From assembly GCA_036897485.1 (NCBI GenBank), contig JAYMTF010001804.1:1-21218 (forward strand): a stretch of 21,218 nucleotides of DNA, written 5' to 3'. How positions within the stretch are numbered: the stretch's first letter is position 1; every line of letters starts with the position of its first letter. Below, one piece after another: positions 20,291-21,218 of this stretch. The position numbers were made by a program, and so were the translations under genes. The stretch comes from Pelargonium nanum (taxonomy: Eukaryota; Streptophyta; Magnoliopsida; Geraniales; Geraniaceae). The notes below the pieces were generated by a model. It ran no database searches. It saw only the letters and a list, made by a program, of their open reading frames with translations, and was not told where the DNA came from.

Positions 20291-20772
20291 TGTTAGAATA
20301 TAATATTAAAAGAATAAATAAGTACTTCAACTACAAGTTTGTTCTTTTAGTTGAGTTGATTCTCTAACATGGTACTAGAGTCTGAGGTCACAGGTTCAAA
20401 TCTAATACCCCCAAAATCTGTATAATTAAATTATTAATCTATTCTTCAAGTTCACTTGGGCACTCTTCACTTATCCTTCAAGCCCACTTGGGCGGGCTCT
20501 CTATCTATCTTCTCCTATCGGGCCACCCGCAAAAGTTAAAAATCGGAAATGAGCTCCTATCTATCTCTTCGGGCCCACTTGGGCATTCTATTTTCTCCCA
20601 TTGGGCCACCCGCAAACAAAAAAAAGAATTTAATATCGGGTACGGGCTCCTATCTATCTCTTCGGTCCACCCATAAAAAAAAAGGAATTTGATCCTATGT
20701 ATCTCTCTTCGGTCCACATGCAAAGCCAAAAGGAGCTTGCACGTGAGGGAGCGTGTTGGAATATATTATTAA
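20291..20772 (+). mobile_element. TRIM-like LTR element with very short LTR (fossil)
   Basis: The left LTR is 20291-20369 (79 bp), beginning TGTTAGA and ending TCTAACA, a perfect 7-bp terminal inverted repeat. Immediately after it, TGGTACTAGAGTC resembles the initiator-Met tRNA primer site of Copia-type elements (TGGTATCAGAGC). A purine-rich GTGAGGGAGCG precedes a second LTR start, TGTTGGAATATATTATTAA, at 20754-20772. The internal part (about 385 bp) has no gag or pol frame but holds diverged tandem repeats built of GCTCCTATCTATCTCTTCGG and GGGCCACCCGCAAA words. The second LTR appears interrupted by another element at 20773. This size and layout fit a terminal-repeat retrotransposon in miniature, Copia-related. 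It is non-coding and of moderate age. Confidence 0.7.
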
Positions 20773-21218
20773 GGCTATGTTTGGTACACAGGAATATAAT
20801 AGAATGGAATGCTTATTCCATCATTTTTTATTCCTTTCACATGTTTGGTAGAAGTAGGAATGACTGGAAAGCCGATTCCTGATGAAAGCCCATTTCAGTT
20901 TTTTCCTTGAAAATCATTCATCTTCTCAACCTAAGAAATGGTCATTCCAGCATAAGCTGGAATGGAATTTAGAACGTAAAATTACTAAAGTACCATTGTC
21001 TCTAACTATATGTTTTCACTTTATAATTATATTTTTTATATATTACATGATATACAAATTAAACTTAAATCGTATATTAAAATTGTGTAACAGTAAAATA
21101 GTAAAAATGATTTAATGACATTACAAAATTCACATATGTAAAAAAAAATTTGATAGGCTTCACATATGTAAATTAAATTTTAGATTGTTTAAGCTGTACA
21201 TGTGTAGATACGAGTTTT
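20773..21218. mobile_element. Tourist/PIF-Harbinger-like element, runs off window
   Basis: Right after the TRIM's second LTR stub the sequence becomes GGCTATGTTTGGTACACAGG, a start typical of Tourist-type terminal inverted repeats, preceded by TAA as in the TWA target preference. A second ATGTTTGGTAG-like word occurs at 20841-20851, and GGAATG/CATTCC words recur on both strands up to about 20970. The matching far end is not in the window, so the right boundary is only the window edge and the later AT-rich part may be unrelated. No coding frame. Confidence 0.45.

Noticed and set aside
20370-20410. tRNA-like signal: GGTTCAAATCT after TGGTACTAGAGTC
   Set aside because: There is no cloverleaf; the position directly after an LTR end fits a primer-binding site region of an LTR element.

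Overview
This window is nuclear plant DNA, almost certainly from a eudicot. It holds intron-containing genes with GT-AG introns, AT-rich intergenic sequence, and transposon relics of families common in angiosperms. There is no operon structure and no bacterial signal. All three genes I can support lie on the minus strand. I rebuilt their exons by hand from reading frame, splice-site phase and remembered family sequence; no search was run.

Layout. Positions 1-2252 are gene-free and look like decayed repeat sequence. Positions 2253-2813 encode a small, single-exon, proline-rich extensin-like secreted protein. Positions 4403-8035 encode an eight-exon, 694-residue receptor-like cytoplasmic kinase of the USP-domain/coiled-coil/kinase type (relatives of PUB35/PUB52 but without a U-box). 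Its upstream flank is followed by a non-autonomous Helitron at 8433-9999 whose two ends can be placed to the base. Positions 11083-11430 hold a plus-strand pseudogene fragment of the plant HARBI1/ALP1-like domesticated nuclease family. Positions 11807-19287 hold a six-exon, 348-residue RRM protein of the nuclear speckle RNA-binding protein (NSR) type.

The most distinctive features are in the NSR gene. Its linker exon carries four in-frame copies of a 35-residue module. The first intron is about 4.9 kb and holds an LTR-retroelement-like segment with a GC-rich minisatellite, a 5'-truncated RTE-type LINE fragment and an inverted-repeat (foldback) element. Intron 4 contains two interleaved inverted repeats, and the 3' flank carries a 30-bp direct repeat. 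Upstream of the gene lies a very short-LTR, TRIM-like element whose second LTR appears to be interrupted by a Tourist/PIF-Harbinger-like element that runs off the window.

The genes do not form a pathway. They are an extensin-like wall or membrane-surface protein, a cytosolic kinase and a splicing-related RNA-binding protein, separated by transposon debris. I found no rRNA, convincing tRNA, CRISPR array or organellar sequence. I saw no obviously new multi-gene system. The module expansion in the NSR protein is the best lead.
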